NCBI RefSeq assembly: GCF_003977685.1
Contig: NZ_RYZH01000023.1
Coordinates: 40,936-104,935 of the forward strand
Length of the DNA stretch: 64,000 bases
Reading direction: 5' to 3'
Source of the DNA: Tautonia sociabilis
GTDB taxonomy: Bacteria > Planctomycetota > Planctomycetia > Isosphaerales > Isosphaeraceae
In this document: in pieces, positions 54,731-63,967 of the stretch
Layout of the letters: each line of letters starts with the position of its first letter
Numbering within the stretch: the stretch's first letter is position 1
The notes under the pieces: model-generated
The model's input: the letters and a program-made list of their open reading frames with translations, nothing else
Database searches by the model: none
What the model was told of the DNA's origin: nothing
Program-made: the position numbers and the translations under genes

Positions 54731-57574
54731 ATGGCGATCGACCCGCGGACGTCTCGATTCTGGCAGGAGACGCTGCGCAGCGGGCTGCTCGACGAGCCGA
54801 CGCTGCGCGAGTGCTGGGAGGCGATCCCGGAGGGGAAGCGGGAGCCCGAGGCGATCGACCGCCGCCTGGCGCGCCAGGCCGTCACGGCCAACCACCTGAC
54901 GCTCTGGCAGGCGCAGCAGATCCTGGCCGGGCGGGCGATGGCCTTGAAGATCGGCAAGTACGTCGTGCTCGACGTGATCGGCCGCGGCGGCATGGGCCTG
55001 GTCTTCCTCGCCCGGGACACCCGGCTGAAGCGGCTGGTGGCGGTGAAGGTTCTCTCCCGAGAGCGGATGAGCAGCCCCCGCGCCCTGGCCCGCTTCGAGC
55101 GCGAGGCCAAGGTCGGCGCCCAGTTGCAGCACGACAACCTCGTGCGGATCTACGACGAGGGGGAGCACCGCGACCTGCGCTACTTGGTGATGGAGTACAT
55201 CGAGGGGCGCAATGTCGCTCAGATCCTCGCCGACGTCGGCCGGCTGCCGCCGGCGCTGGCGGCCTCGATCGCCCGGCAAGTGGCGATGGGCCTGGAACAC
55301 GCCCGGCTCAAGGGACTGATCCACCGGGACGTCAATCCGCAGAACATCCTGGTCACCTACGACGGGACCGCCAAGCTCGCCGACCTCGGCCTGGCGATCG
55401 ACCTCGGGGACCCCGACGACGTCGTCACTCGGGACGGGGCCACCGTCGGCACCTTCGACTACATCAGCCCAGAGCAGGCCCGGCACCCGAGGTCGGTGGA
55501 CACCCGCAGCGACCTCTACTCGCTTGGCTGCACGCTCTACCACATGATCGCCGGCCGGGTCCCGTTCCAGGCGGCCAGCCTGCCGGAGAAGCTTTACGCC
55601 CACCAGTTGCAGATGCCCGAACCGCTCTCGCAACTGGTGCCGGGGGTGCCCCCGGGGCTGGAGGCCATTGTCTTCAAGATGCTGGCCAAGGCGCCCGACG
55701 ACCGCTTCTCGACCCCGCTGGGGGTGGCCGAGGCGCTGGCCCCCTACGCCGAGCAGGCCCAGGCGGTCGCCTCGATCCTTCGCCCCGAGCCGGAGGCGAA
55801 CGACGCCTCGGACGGCCGGCGGCCGCAGGACAGCGTGATCGCCCCCGATGTCCGATCCGACACCAACGGCGATCGCCTGGGCCCCGAGGACGAGTCGCCG
55901 GGGATGACGCCGACGCGGACCTCCTCCGCCCTCCGCCCCGGCTCCTCGTCGGGCGCTGGGCCTGGGCCCGGCGCCCGACCTGCGGCCTCAGCCCTGGCGG
56001 ATCAGGCCCAGTCCGACTCCGATCCGGGGATGGGGGGGAACGGCCCGGGAGAGCGGGATGTGCCGCCGACCGAGCCCGAGCCCGAGTCCGAGCCGATTCC
56101 CCGAAGCCCCGGGGCCAGCGGCCTGGGACTGGTGATTGACCTCGGCCCCGAACCCTCGCTGATCGAGACCCTTGGGGCATCCCGGAGTCGTACCCGAACC
56201 TCGCTCTCGAGGTCCGAGAGCGTCACCCGGTCGACCGACCGCGCCCGCAAGGTTGGGGAGGCGACCGGGGTGACGCTCGACGGCGGTCGCCGGCGCTGGC
56301 TGCTCATCGGCTTGGCCGTCGCCGTGGTGATGGTGGGGCTCCTCACGCTGCTGTTCCGAGGGCCCAGCGGCGGTCCGACCGGGCCGGGCGGGCCGGTCGA
56401 ACCGGGAAGCGCGGGGGGGGAGCCCGCGCCGGTCCCTGAGCCGGGAGGGGGCGACCTCGCTACGAACGGTGCCCATCCGGCCCGATCCGGCCCGGCCTTC
56501 GCCGTCGGGCCGGAGGACGGCTCCCGGCTGATGGAATGCGACAGTCTGGAGGCCGCCCTGAACTTCGCGCCCACCAATGGCGGCACGGTGTTCATCGGCG
56601 ACCCCGGGGGGCCGGTTCGGATCGGTCCGGGGTCTCCGGCGATGCTGGTCCCCGGGGCTTCCATCGTCCTCCGCCCCATGCCCGGGACCCGGTGCCAACT
56701 GACGATCTGGCTCGAAGGCCGGGATCCGTGGCTCCGCCAGCGGACCGGATCGATGCGGATCGAGGACCTGACGCTGCTGGTCCGCTATGGCAGCCAGGGG
56801 GCCGGGGCCCGCCCTCCGCTGATCGAGACCGACGGCAACCTCACGCTCCAGCGCTGCACCTTCTCGGTCCAGTCGGGAGACGGGCAAGAGACTCGGGCGG
56901 TGCGGGCCGGAGCCTCGACCCGAGTGGAGGGCTGCCTGTTCCGGGGCTTCGACCGGCCCCTGGATCTGCTGGCCTACCCGGGGATGGTGGACGAGGTGGT
57001 CGACAGCATCTTCGTCTGGCCCCGGGGCCAGTCCGGGGCCCGTCCCGGGTGGGCGATCCGGGTGGCGGTCCGGGCCTCTGGCCAGCCCAGGCCTCCCCAG
57101 TTGACGATCGAACGCTGCTCGGTGCTCCGGGCCGCCGGGCTGGTCGAGACGACCTCGCTGATGGCCGAGCCGAGGCTGGCGATCCGGGTCGCCGGCTCGG
57201 CCGTCCGGGCCGACCACCTGGTCTGCTGGACCCCCCCCGCCGGGGAGGACGCGTTTCCGAGCGGCCTGCGGTGGACCGGCCAGGGGAACCGCTACGACAT
57301 TCAGGGGGCCTCCTGGGTCGTCTCCTCCCCCGACGGCCTGGCCTCGCCCCCCTCGGCCCCGACCGACCTGGCGTCCTGGGGCTCGGCGATCGAAGGGAAC
57401 GGCGAGGACGACTCGGCCCGATCCGCCATCGCGCTGGCCGACGAGTCGGCCTTTGAGTCCGGGTCGCTCGACCCGGCCCGCTTCGCCGCCTCGTCCGACG
57501 GCGATCCCATCGGCGCCGACCCGACCGAGGTCGGACCCCCCGCCCCGGCGACCAGCGCCACGGCGGTCGAGTGA
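54731..57574 (+). CDS. Ser/Thr protein kinase with variant catalytic loop and extracytoplasmic domain
   Basis: A 947-residue kinase, start at 54731 (MAIDPRTSRFW). Residues 1-70 form a helical N-terminal module. The kinase domain covers about 75-340: glycine loop GRGGMG (84-89), K106 in VAVKV, catalytic loop HRDVNPQN (198-205) and SPEQ near 246. The usual HRDLKPxN lysine is Asn here and DFG is DLG (218-220). The catalytic Asp and Asn are kept, so activity is likely but not certain. A disordered linker leads to one transmembrane helix (about 518-540). The C-terminal 400 residues outside may form a beta-helix (repeated short strands, LTLQRCTFSV, TRVEGCLFRG). The ligand is unknown. Confidence 0.9.
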   Translation: MAIDPRTSRFWQETLRSGLLDEPTLRECWEAIPEGKREPEAIDRRLARQAVTANHLTLWQAQQILAGRAMALKIGKYVVLDVIGRGGMGLVFLARDTRLKRLVAVKVLSRERMSSPRALARFEREAKVGAQLQHDNLVRIYDEGEHRDLRYLVMEYIEGRNVAQILADVGRLPPALAASIARQVAMGLEHARLKGLIHRDVNPQNILVTYDGTAKLADLGLAIDLGDPDDVVTRDGATVGTFDYISPEQARHPRSVDTRSDLYSLGCTLYHMIAGRVPFQAASLPEKLYAHQLQMPEPLSQLVPGVPPGLEAIVFKMLAKAPDDRFSTPLGVAEALAPYAEQAQAVASILRPEPEANDASDGRRPQDSVIAPDVRSDTNGDRLGPEDESPGMTPTRTSSALRPGSSSGAGPGPGARPAASALADQAQSDSDPGMGGNGPGERDVPPTEPEPESEPIPRSPGASGLGLVIDLGPEPSLIETLGASRSRTRTSLSRSESVTRSTDRARKVGEATGVTLDGGRRRWLLIGLAVAVVMVGLLTLLFRGPSGGPTGPGGPVEPGSAGGEPAPVPEPGGGDLATNGAHPARSGPAFAVGPEDGSRLMECDSLEAALNFAPTNGGTVFIGDPGGPVRIGPGSPAMLVPGASIVLRPMPGTRCQLTIWLEGRDPWLRQRTGSMRIEDLTLLVRYGSQGAGARPPLIETDGNLTLQRCTFSVQSGDGQETRAVRAGASTRVEGCLFRGFDRPLDLLAYPGMVDEVVDSIFVWPRGQSGARPGWAIRVAVRASGQPRPPQLTIERCSVLRAAGLVETTSLMAEPRLAIRVAGSAVRADHLVCWTPPAGEDAFPSGLRWTGQGNRYDIQGASWVVSSPDGLASPPSAPTDLASWGSAIEGNGEDDSARSAIALADESAFESGSLDPARFAASSDGDPIGADPTEVGPPAPATSATAVE

Positions 57575-57754
57575 GTCGAGCACGCCCCGGCGGCGCCAGG
57601 ACGGCCGGCGGCCGGTCTCGCAAGTGAGCGACTGAGGCACGCGAGGGAGGACCGGCGCACCCTTCCCTGGAGCGGGGAGGCGACCCCGACGACCGATCGC
57701 GATTCCGGGGGATTCGGACTCGGGCCCTGATCCGAGGACCGAGGCGGTCGGCGA

Positions 57755-58867
57755 TCAGAACGGGCAGATCCCAGCGAAGTCGAGCAACGCGGCTCGGGCG
57801 ACCGGGCCGGGGCAGGACCAGACGAGGAAGAACATCGCCTGGCGCGCCCAGCGCTGGGCCGGCTCGGTGCGGAGGAAGCCGGTCCCCTTGCGGGCGGTTA
57901 GGTAGGCGTGCGTCGCCCGGATCACGAAGGGGTTGGCCCGGCTGCGGAGCTGTGCGGCCGTCGGCGCGTCGGGGCGGCCCTCGGCGGCGGCCAGCAGCGC
58001 CGAGGCGAGTTCGAGCCAGGAGGCTTCGAGCGCCTCGACCGGCTCGTCGAGGTCATCCCGGTGCGGCGCCAGGTCGCGGAGGGCGCGCAGGGCCGCCCTC
58101 GCCTGGCCGACGGCCAGGGCGGAGGTTTCCAGGCTGCCGGCGCCCCCGCCGTCTCCGGCTTGGGCCATGACGTCGGGATCCGGGCCGAAGAGAATCTCGC
58201 CGGAGGACACTAGGACGCCGTCGCAGGAAACCTCCGCCGTGCAGGACGCCTGCAGGGCGGCCAACGGCAGAGGCGGGCCGACCGACAGGCCGGGGCGGTC
58301 GGCCGGCAGCGCGAGGAGCAATTGCCCGCCGTCCTCCAGCACGGCCCCGGTGACGAACACGTCGGCCCGGGCCGCGGCGGTCACCCAGGGCATGGCCCCC
58401 CGGAGGCGGTAGCCGCCGTCTCCTTCCGGTTCGGCGGCCAGGGCTCGGGCTCCCCGACGCCGGGAGGTGGTCAGCTGCGAGGTGCCGATCGTCGGGAAGG
58501 CTCGGCCGGCGGCGACCTCCCGGAGCCAGCCGGCGGCGGCTTCGTGGCCGAGATTGGCGGCGGCCACCAGCCACCGGGTGGCGGCGCTGAACTGAGAGAA
58601 GATGAAGGCCGCCGTCAGGCTGCCCTCGGCCAGGGCGGTCTCGCGCCGGACGAGGGTCGGACGGTCGAGCCCCTCGCCGCCGAAGGCGGCCGGCACCGGC
58701 CAGCGGTGGACGCCGGCCTCGGCCAGGGCGGACCAGAGGGCGTCCGGCCAGGCTCCCAACTCGTCGGCCGGGCCGTCGAGCGCCGCCAGTCGGCAGACAA
58801 GACCGGCGGACTCCGGGTCGTCGAGCAGGGCCAGGGGGTCGTCGGCGGTGGGGCCTCGGTGGGTCAT
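57755..58867 (-). CDS. Acyl-CoA dehydrogenase family protein
   Basis: A 370-residue flavoprotein of the acyl-CoA dehydrogenase superfamily. The N-terminal helical domain contains LAEAGVHRWPVPAAFGGEGLDRPTLV. The middle beta domain has IGTSQLTTSRR and LRGAMPWVTAAARADVFV (flavin/substrate contact) and the C-terminal helices are short. The familiar catalytic glutamate region and the second signature are not obvious, so it may be an atypical dehydrogenase or a flavin monooxygenase-like member. ATG 58867 is chosen; an upstream TTG at 58933 would add 22 residues. Its neighbours do not suggest a pathway. Confidence 0.8.
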   Translation of the reverse strand: MTHRGPTADDPLALLDDPESAGLVCRLAALDGPADELGAWPDALWSALAEAGVHRWPVPAAFGGEGLDRPTLVRRETALAEGSLTAAFIFSQFSAATRWLVAAANLGHEAAAGWLREVAAGRAFPTIGTSQLTTSRRRGARALAAEPEGDGGYRLRGAMPWVTAAARADVFVTGAVLEDGGQLLLALPADRPGLSVGPPLPLAALQASCTAEVSCDGVLVSSGEILFGPDPDVMAQAGDGGGAGSLETSALAVGQARAALRALRDLAPHRDDLDEPVEALEASWLELASALLAAAEGRPDAPTAAQLRSRANPFVIRATHAYLTARKGTGFLRTEPAQRWARQAMFFLVWSCPGPVARAALLDFAGICPF

Positions 58868-59020
58868 GGCGGCGATCCGATTGGCGTCGCGGGGGGCCGG
58901 GTCCGGGACGGGAGATGCTGCGGTGGACGACAACGCCCACGTGCTTATGATGGACGATCACGGCGTCGACGGCCAGTCGGTTGAGGCGGCCCCGGCGCCC
59001 GGACGCAGGACGCCCCCCCG

Positions 59021-59677
59021 ATGCCGAAGCCGTATTGCTACGACCACCCCCGCCCGGCGGTCACGGTGGACACCGCCGCCTTCGTTCTCGACGGCCCGAC
59101 GCTCCGCGTGCTGATGGTCAAGCGGGGCAGGCCTCCCTTCGAGGGCCGCTGGGCCCTGCCCGGTGGGTTCATCGACCTGGACGAGGACGCCGCCCCGGCC
59201 GCCCGCCGCGAGCTGCTGGAGGAGACCGGGATCTCCCCCGGCCCGAGAGCCCCCTTCGAGCCGATCGGCTTCTACGCCGCCCCCGGCCGAGACCCCCGAG
59301 GCCGCACGATCAGCCTCGTCTTCGCCACCGCCATGCCGGGACCTCCTCCCTCGCCGACCGGCGGCGACGACGCCTCGGACGCCTCCTGGGTCGTCGCCGA
59401 TCCCGCCCCCGGGCCGCTGGCCTTCGACCACGAGGCGATCCTTGCCGACGCCCTGGCCTGGCTGCGGCGGGGGGTCGAGGCCGGCCCGGTCGGTGTCGGC
59501 ATGCTCCCCGACCGGTTCGACCGCGACGACGCCCGGGCCCTCTTCCACGCCGTCGGGCTGCCGCTGCGGCATTCAGCCCGATGGCTCGGCCGCTGCGAAA
59601 AGGAGGGGCTGATCGAGCCAGCCGGGGGAGAGTCGCAGCGGTATCGGGTGATCGGGGCCCCACCAGGGGAGGGATGA
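59021..59677 (+). CDS. NUDIX hydrolase
   Basis: A 218-residue protein with a complete Nudix box (GGFIDLDEDAAPAARRELLE at 48-67, then ETGI) that binds metal and pyrophosphate. The opening VTVDTAAFVLDGPTLRVLMVKRG and the C-terminal winged-helix-like end (RWLGRCEKEGLIEPAGGESQRYRV) are like ADP-ribose-type Nudix proteins and NrtR-type regulators. It could be a pyrophosphatase that also binds DNA, but the C-terminal part is short. It is divergent from the acyl-CoA dehydrogenase gene. Confidence 0.92.
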   Translation: MPKPYCYDHPRPAVTVDTAAFVLDGPTLRVLMVKRGRPPFEGRWALPGGFIDLDEDAAPAARRELLEETGISPGPRAPFEPIGFYAAPGRDPRGRTISLVFATAMPGPPPSPTGGDDASDASWVVADPAPGPLAFDHEAILADALAWLRRGVEAGPVGVGMLPDRFDRDDARALFHAVGLPLRHSARWLGRCEKEGLIEPAGGESQRYRVIGAPPGEG

Positions 59678-59868
59678 ATCCGGAGGCCCGGTCGGGGACC
59701 GATCACCCCCCTCCGGCCGGATGGTTCGGGCCCGGCGCGATCCGAATGCCTGGCATTGCCTCCCCGGGGGGCCGCTTCCCGCAAGCGTCGGTCTCCCGGC
59801 TGAGCAACGTCCGCTGGGTCGCCGTCGAGCCGAATCGGGCCCCTCACCCCTGCCTCGGAGCATCACCG

Positions 59869-60546
59869 ATGCCCCTCCCCTCCCCTCTCCCAATGGCCGA
59901 GACGGTCGCCGGAACCTGGCGGCCGGGCATCGGCGACCCGACCGTCCTGGGATGGGCGACCGCGGCCTCGTACCTCGCCGTGGCGGTCGCCTGCGCCCGG
60001 ATCGCCTGGCGTCCAGCCGGTCGGCCCGGCTCGGCCGGTCCCCGGTCCGCCGCCTTCTGGGGGATGCTGGCCCTGGGGATGTTGCTGCTGGGGATCAACA
60101 AGCAGCTCGACCTGCAAAGCCTGGTGACTGACCTCGGCCGCCGGCTGGCGAGGGAGCAGGGATGGTACGACGTCCGGCACGAGGTGCAGCGTCTCTTCAT
60201 CCTCGGCGTGACCGGGGCCGGGCTCGGCCTGCTGGCGGCGGTCGGCGTCGTGTTCCGCTCCGAGGCGCGACGCCGGCCGATGGCACTGCTCGGGATGGGC
60301 TTCCTGGTCGTCTTTGTCGTGATCCGGGCGGCGTCGTTCCACCGGGTCGATCTGCTGCTCGGTCGGGGGTGGATGGGGGTGCGGGTCAACTACCTGCTGG
60401 AGCTAGGGGGGATCGCCTGCGTGGGGCTCTCCGCCCTGCGCCGTCCCCGTCGGGCCGACGAGGGAGACGGCGCGTCTCCTTCCCGGTTCGATCGCGACCT
60501 GGGAGTGATCGTCGTCGACGACACCCGGGGAACGGGACCGGCATGA
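59869..60546 (+). CDS. Multi-spanning membrane protein of unknown function
   Basis: A 225-residue protein with about five hydrophobic helices (WATAASYLAVAVACARIAW, AAFWGMLALGMLLLGINKQ, LFILGVTGAGLGLLAAVGVVF, MALLGMGFLVVFVVIRAASF and one near the C-terminus). The loop NKQLDLQSLVTDLGRRLA is notable but unknown to me. The chosen ATG follows GGAG. An in-frame ATG at 59674 overlaps the NUDIX stop (ATGA) and would add 65 low-complexity residues. No family assignment. Confidence 0.75.
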   Translation: MPLPSPLPMAETVAGTWRPGIGDPTVLGWATAASYLAVAVACARIAWRPAGRPGSAGPRSAAFWGMLALGMLLLGINKQLDLQSLVTDLGRRLAREQGWYDVRHEVQRLFILGVTGAGLGLLAAVGVVFRSEARRRPMALLGMGFLVVFVVIRAASFHRVDLLLGRGWMGVRVNYLLELGGIACVGLSALRRPRRADEGDGASPSRFDRDLGVIVVDDTRGTGPA

Positions 60547-60587
60547 CCTTGGCTCCCGGCCGGATCGGGAGGGAATCGGGGGCCCTA

Positions 60588-60725
60588 CGAGCCGGGGGCG
60601 ATGACGAGCGTGATCGGAGGAGCCGCCGAGTCGGTGCCGGCGGCCTCGACTCGGCCGACGGCGAAGATCGGGCGCTCCTGGGGAACGACCCACGGCTCGG
60701 CGTGGAGGAAAACGGTCCGTTCCGT
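60588..60725 (-). pseudogene. C-terminal remnant, possibly of a pre-peptidase-type secreted protein
   Basis: About 46 codons (ending FAVGRVEAAG...PPITLVIAPGS, stop at 60585) in a frame different from the cytochrome-type remnant just upstream. The ending resembles the C-termini of planctomycete secreted proteins that accompany DUF1549/DUF1501 genes. No start or upstream body is left, so it is a fragment joined to the other remnant by deletion. The resemblance is from memory and weak. Confidence 0.35.
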
Positions 60726-60739
60726 CTCGGATTCGGTGA

Positions 60740-61330
60740 TTTCCGGGAGGAGACGAGGAACAGGTCGGACCATTTCTGGGTCTAGGAATCGACGAAGGCC
60801 TCGCTCCCGAGCAGCCGGTCGACGAGCTTCGATCGCTTGTCCGGGTCTGGGTCGGTGAGGAAGGCGTCGACCTCCTCGGGGAAGGTCTTGCCGGCCGCGG
60901 CGCCGTGGCAGGAGCCCTGGTTGCACCCGGTCTTCGTGAGCACCGGCAGGACGTGATTGCGGAAGCTCCAGGGCTCGGCCCTCGAGGAGCCGACGACGGT
61001 GACGATCGCCTCGATCGACTGCTCGCCGACCGTCGCCCGGAGGGTGGTGACGCCGTCCGAAACCGGCGTGACGATGCCGTCGGCCGACACCCGGGCGATG
61101 TTCGGGATGCTCACGGAGAAGGCGACGCCGCCGGCCAGATCGCCGGCGAAGGACCCGTCGTCGCCGAGCCGCTCGACCAGGAACCGCTGGGAGGCCCTGG
61201 AGCCGTCGAGCGTGGCCGAGGGGGGGAGCAGCGCGAGCCCGTCCCGGGCCTGGGCGGCTCCCGGCGGGATCGCAACGGCGAGCAGCAGCGTCAGGGCAAG
61301 GAGCGTCCCGGAAGGGCGCCGGCTGGTCAT
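60740..61330 (-). pseudogene. Decayed DUF1549-type planctomycete cytochrome gene
   Basis: The N-terminal part is intact: signal peptide (ending AAQA), a BIG2-like domain (IARVSADGIVTPVSDGVTTLRA compressed), then the cytochrome-like motif NHVLPVLTKTGCNQGSCHG. After GAAAGK it jumps directly to FPEEVDAFLTDPDPDKRSKLVDRLLGSE, which in intact relatives lies far downstream in DUF1549, so a large internal deletion is evident. The frame then meets TAG at 60782-60784, where relatives have Trp (FVD-x-W). It reads on as TQKWSDLFLVSSRK, the expected family sequence, before homology ends. Deletion plus nonsense mutation makes this a pseudogene. Confidence 0.8.
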
Positions 61331-61433
61331 GGTCGGTCGCTCGGAGGGGAGAGGGCCTTGGCGGGGTCGTGCTCCGGGGCGGGACGAGGCGGATCGGATT
61401 GACGAGGGGGGCGATGGTCGGGGGGAGCGGCCG

Positions 61434-62219
61434 TCAGCGCCCGGTCTTGATCCCCCGGGCGGTGGCCCGCCAGCACTCGATGAGGATCTTCCCGTCGGCC
61501 TGCTGCCGCGGGCGGAAGCCGTGGGCGAGCGGGCCGCCGAGCAGCAGGCCCCGGACCGCCTCCTTGGTGGCCTGGGGGGAACCGCGGTCGAACCACTCGT
61601 CGAAGTCGAGGGTGAAGGTTTCCTCCATCATGCGAACCGACTCCAGGCCGACGGAGGTCAGCAGGTCGGCCAGCTCGCCGGGGGTGGCGTTGGAGGTGTG
61701 GGTACGGTCCCTCAGCCGCTCGACCCGCATGTGCCAGGAGCGGGCCTCGGGGTCGGGGTCGGTGGTGTGGTCGCTGAGCACCAGGATGCCCCCGGGGCGC
61801 AGGAGCGTGGCCTGACGGGCGACGAACAGCACCGGATCCTGGATGTGGTGCAAAACGTAGCGGGAGACGCTCGCGTCGAAGGGGGCGAAGGCGCCGACCT
61901 GGGGATCGTGGATCGAGCCCAGCAGGAAGGTGGCCCGGTCGCCGAAGCGGTCGCAGCGGCGGCGGGCGCGGTCGATCATCTCGTGAGAGAGGTCGACGCC
62001 GACGATGCGATGGCCGGCCGAGAGCAGGGCCTCGGCCACCAGGCCGGGGCCGCAGCCCGCGTCGAGGACCAGGCTGTCGGGTGGCAGGTCGGCGGCGGCG
62101 ACGAGCTTCGCCAGGGCCGCCGGATCGGTTTGAACCGGGGCCCGCTCGAAGCGATCGGCCTGGTCGTCGAAGGCCGAGGCGAGGTCCCGGTCGTGGGATC
62201 GCAGGACGGGATGGCTCAT
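61434..62219 (-). CDS. Class I SAM-dependent methyltransferase
   Basis: A 261-residue methyltransferase. The SAM-binding motif LDAGCGPG is at 52-59, post-I acidic motif GVDLSHEMIDRA follows, and ASVSRYVLHHIQDP and LLRPGGILVLSDH mark motifs IV and V/VI. The family resembles UbiE/arsenite- or small-molecule methyltransferases; the substrate is unknown. It lies between the DUF1501 gene and the broken DUF1549 gene, about 60 bp from the former, so it may be part of that unit. Confidence 0.92.
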   Translation of the reverse strand: MSHPVLRSHDRDLASAFDDQADRFERAPVQTDPAALAKLVAAADLPPDSLVLDAGCGPGLVAEALLSAGHRIVGVDLSHEMIDRARRRCDRFGDRATFLLGSIHDPQVGAFAPFDASVSRYVLHHIQDPVLFVARQATLLRPGGILVLSDHTTDPDPEARSWHMRVERLRDRTHTSNATPGELADLLTSVGLESVRMMEETFTLDFDEWFDRGSPQATKEAVRGLLLGGPLAHGFRPRQQADGKILIECWRATARGIKTGR

Positions 62220-62282
62220 GGACGGGGTGGTCCTTCAAGCCGACGGAGGGAGCGGGGCGCGTCGGCCGTCGCGATGCCTCGG

Positions 62283-63659
62283 TCAGAACAGCTCCCGGAT
62301 CGGCTCGACACCATGGTCGACGACCCGGATCGGTCGGCCCTGCGGGCCGGGCAGTTCGGTTTCGAGGTCGATGCCCAGCCCGTGGAAGACGGTGGCGGCG
62401 ATCTCGGCGGTGGAGACGGGGCGGTCCTTGGGGGCGTGGCCGATCTCGTCGGAGGCCCCCACCACCGTGCCGCCTCGCACCGGGCCCCCGGCGAAGAGAA
62501 CCGACCAGCACGCGGGGTGGTGGTCCCTCCCCCCGGCCGGGTTGATCTTCGGCGTCCGGCCAAACTCGCCGAAGGCCAGGATCATCGTCGTCTCCAGCAT
62601 CCCCCGCTCGTACAGGTCGGTCAGCAAGGCGGTGTAGGCGGTGTCGAAGTTCGGGCCGACCTCGTCCTTGTAGCAGGAAATCGGGCTGAACGGGGCCGAG
62701 CCGTGGATGTCCCAGGTGATCTCGTTGAAGACCGTCTCGAACATGTTCACGGTCACGAACCGGACCCCGCGCTCGATCAGCCGGCGGGCGAGCAGGCAGC
62801 TCTGGCCGAACCGGGTGCGGCCGTAGCGGTCCCGGACGTCGGCTGGCTCGGCCTCCAGCGCGAAGGCCGCTCGGGCCTCCTTGCTGGACATCAGGCCGTA
62901 GGCACGCTGGAAGTTCTCGTCGAGGAGCCGGGCGTCCTCGGAGGCCTCGAAGTCTCGCGTGGCGCCGTCGATGGCCGCTCGGAGGGAGCGGCGGCGCGAC
63001 TCCCGGATGCCGGAGACGTAGTCGGGGGGCAGCAGGTCGGGGACCTTGAAATCCGGGGCGCTGGGGTCGGCGCCAAGGACGAACGGATCGTGGCTCTTGC
63101 CCAGGAACCCCGCGTCCTGGCCGTGGGGCATGTTGCCGCCGGTGTTGCCGATCGGCCGGGGCATGACGACATGCGGCGGCACGTCCCCGCGCGGCCCCTT
63201 GAGGAACGACAGCACCGACCCCACGTGCGGATACCGGATCGCCCCGTTGCCGAACAGCCGGCCGGTCTGCATCATCTGATGGCCGGTGTCGTGCACGGCG
63301 GTCGCGTCGTGGTAGACGGAGCGGACGACGGCGACCTTGTCCATCTGGCCGGCGAGTCTCGGGAAGATCTCGCTGACCTGGATGCCGGGGACGTTCGTCT
63401 CGATCGGCCGGAACGGCCCTCGGATCTCGGCCGGGGCGTCGGGCTTCATGTCCCAGGTGTCGAGCTGGCTGGGGCCGCCGACGAGGAAGAGCATGATGCA
63501 GTTCATGTCGCGGTCGCGGTCGACCGCGCCGCGGGCCTCCATCGCCCGGAGGCCGGGCAGCGTCAGGCCGAGCGCCGCCAGCGAGCCGGCGTGCAGGAAA
63601 TCGCGACGGGTCAACCCGTCGCAAAAGTGGACGGGCGTTTGCGCGTCGAGCCGATACAT
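62283..63659 (-). CDS. DUF1501 (sulfatase-fold) Tat-exported protein
   Basis: A 458-residue DUF1501 protein. A Tat signal (LTRRDFLHAGSLAALGLTLP) lies within the first 36 residues. The body has the family pattern CIMLFLVGGPSQLDTWDMKP, VSEIFPRLAGQMDKVAVVRS, VHDTGHQMMQTGR, FGEFGRTPKINPAGGRDHHP and GGPVRGGTVVGASD, which together make an alkaline-phosphatase/sulfatase-like fold. DUF1501 proteins normally pair with DUF1549/DUF1553 cytochromes in planctomycetes; the enzymatic role is unknown. Here the partner is decayed (60740-61330). The gene itself looks intact. Confidence 0.95.
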   Translation of the reverse strand: MYRLDAQTPVHFCDGLTRRDFLHAGSLAALGLTLPGLRAMEARGAVDRDRDMNCIMLFLVGGPSQLDTWDMKPDAPAEIRGPFRPIETNVPGIQVSEIFPRLAGQMDKVAVVRSVYHDATAVHDTGHQMMQTGRLFGNGAIRYPHVGSVLSFLKGPRGDVPPHVVMPRPIGNTGGNMPHGQDAGFLGKSHDPFVLGADPSAPDFKVPDLLPPDYVSGIRESRRRSLRAAIDGATRDFEASEDARLLDENFQRAYGLMSSKEARAAFALEAEPADVRDRYGRTRFGQSCLLARRLIERGVRFVTVNMFETVFNEITWDIHGSAPFSPISCYKDEVGPNFDTAYTALLTDLYERGMLETTMILAFGEFGRTPKINPAGGRDHHPACWSVLFAGGPVRGGTVVGASDEIGHAPKDRPVSTAEIAATVFHGLGIDLETELPGPQGRPIRVVDHGVEPIRELF

Positions 63660-63731
63660 GGGCGAGGACCTCGACTCCGGTTCGGGCGCCTTGGGGATGG
63701 CCCGGCGCGAGACTGGGGCGCGATTCGCCCT

Positions 63732-63761
63732 AGGCTATCATGGGGGATCAATCCCGGTCAA
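63732..63761 (-). promoter_or_regulatory. Promoter of DUF1501 gene
   Basis: On the minus strand TTGACC (63756-63761), 18 bp, TAGCCT (63732-63737), about 75 bp before the start codon. The remaining bases to 63967 show no gene. Confidence 0.5.
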
Positions 63762-63967
63762 ACGTCCGCATCCGGCGATCGGCCCCGCGCGGCGGCCCGG
63801 TTCGAGCCGCCCTGGGGAGGCCAGCGCCGGGGACGGCCCGCTGGACCGCATTCGCGCTCGTCCACACGCTGGTTGTAACCGTCCGATGAACCGCGTCTGG
63901 AAAGCGAGCTGAGTCGACGCGACGATACCCGCGGCGGGTCCGATCGCCCCGCCCGGGAGCCGCACCC

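Noticed and set aside
60957..63878. Plus-strand open frame of over 900 codons opposite methyltransferase and DUF1501
   Set aside because: It covers two recognisable minus-strand genes and a pseudogene; the product has no domain.
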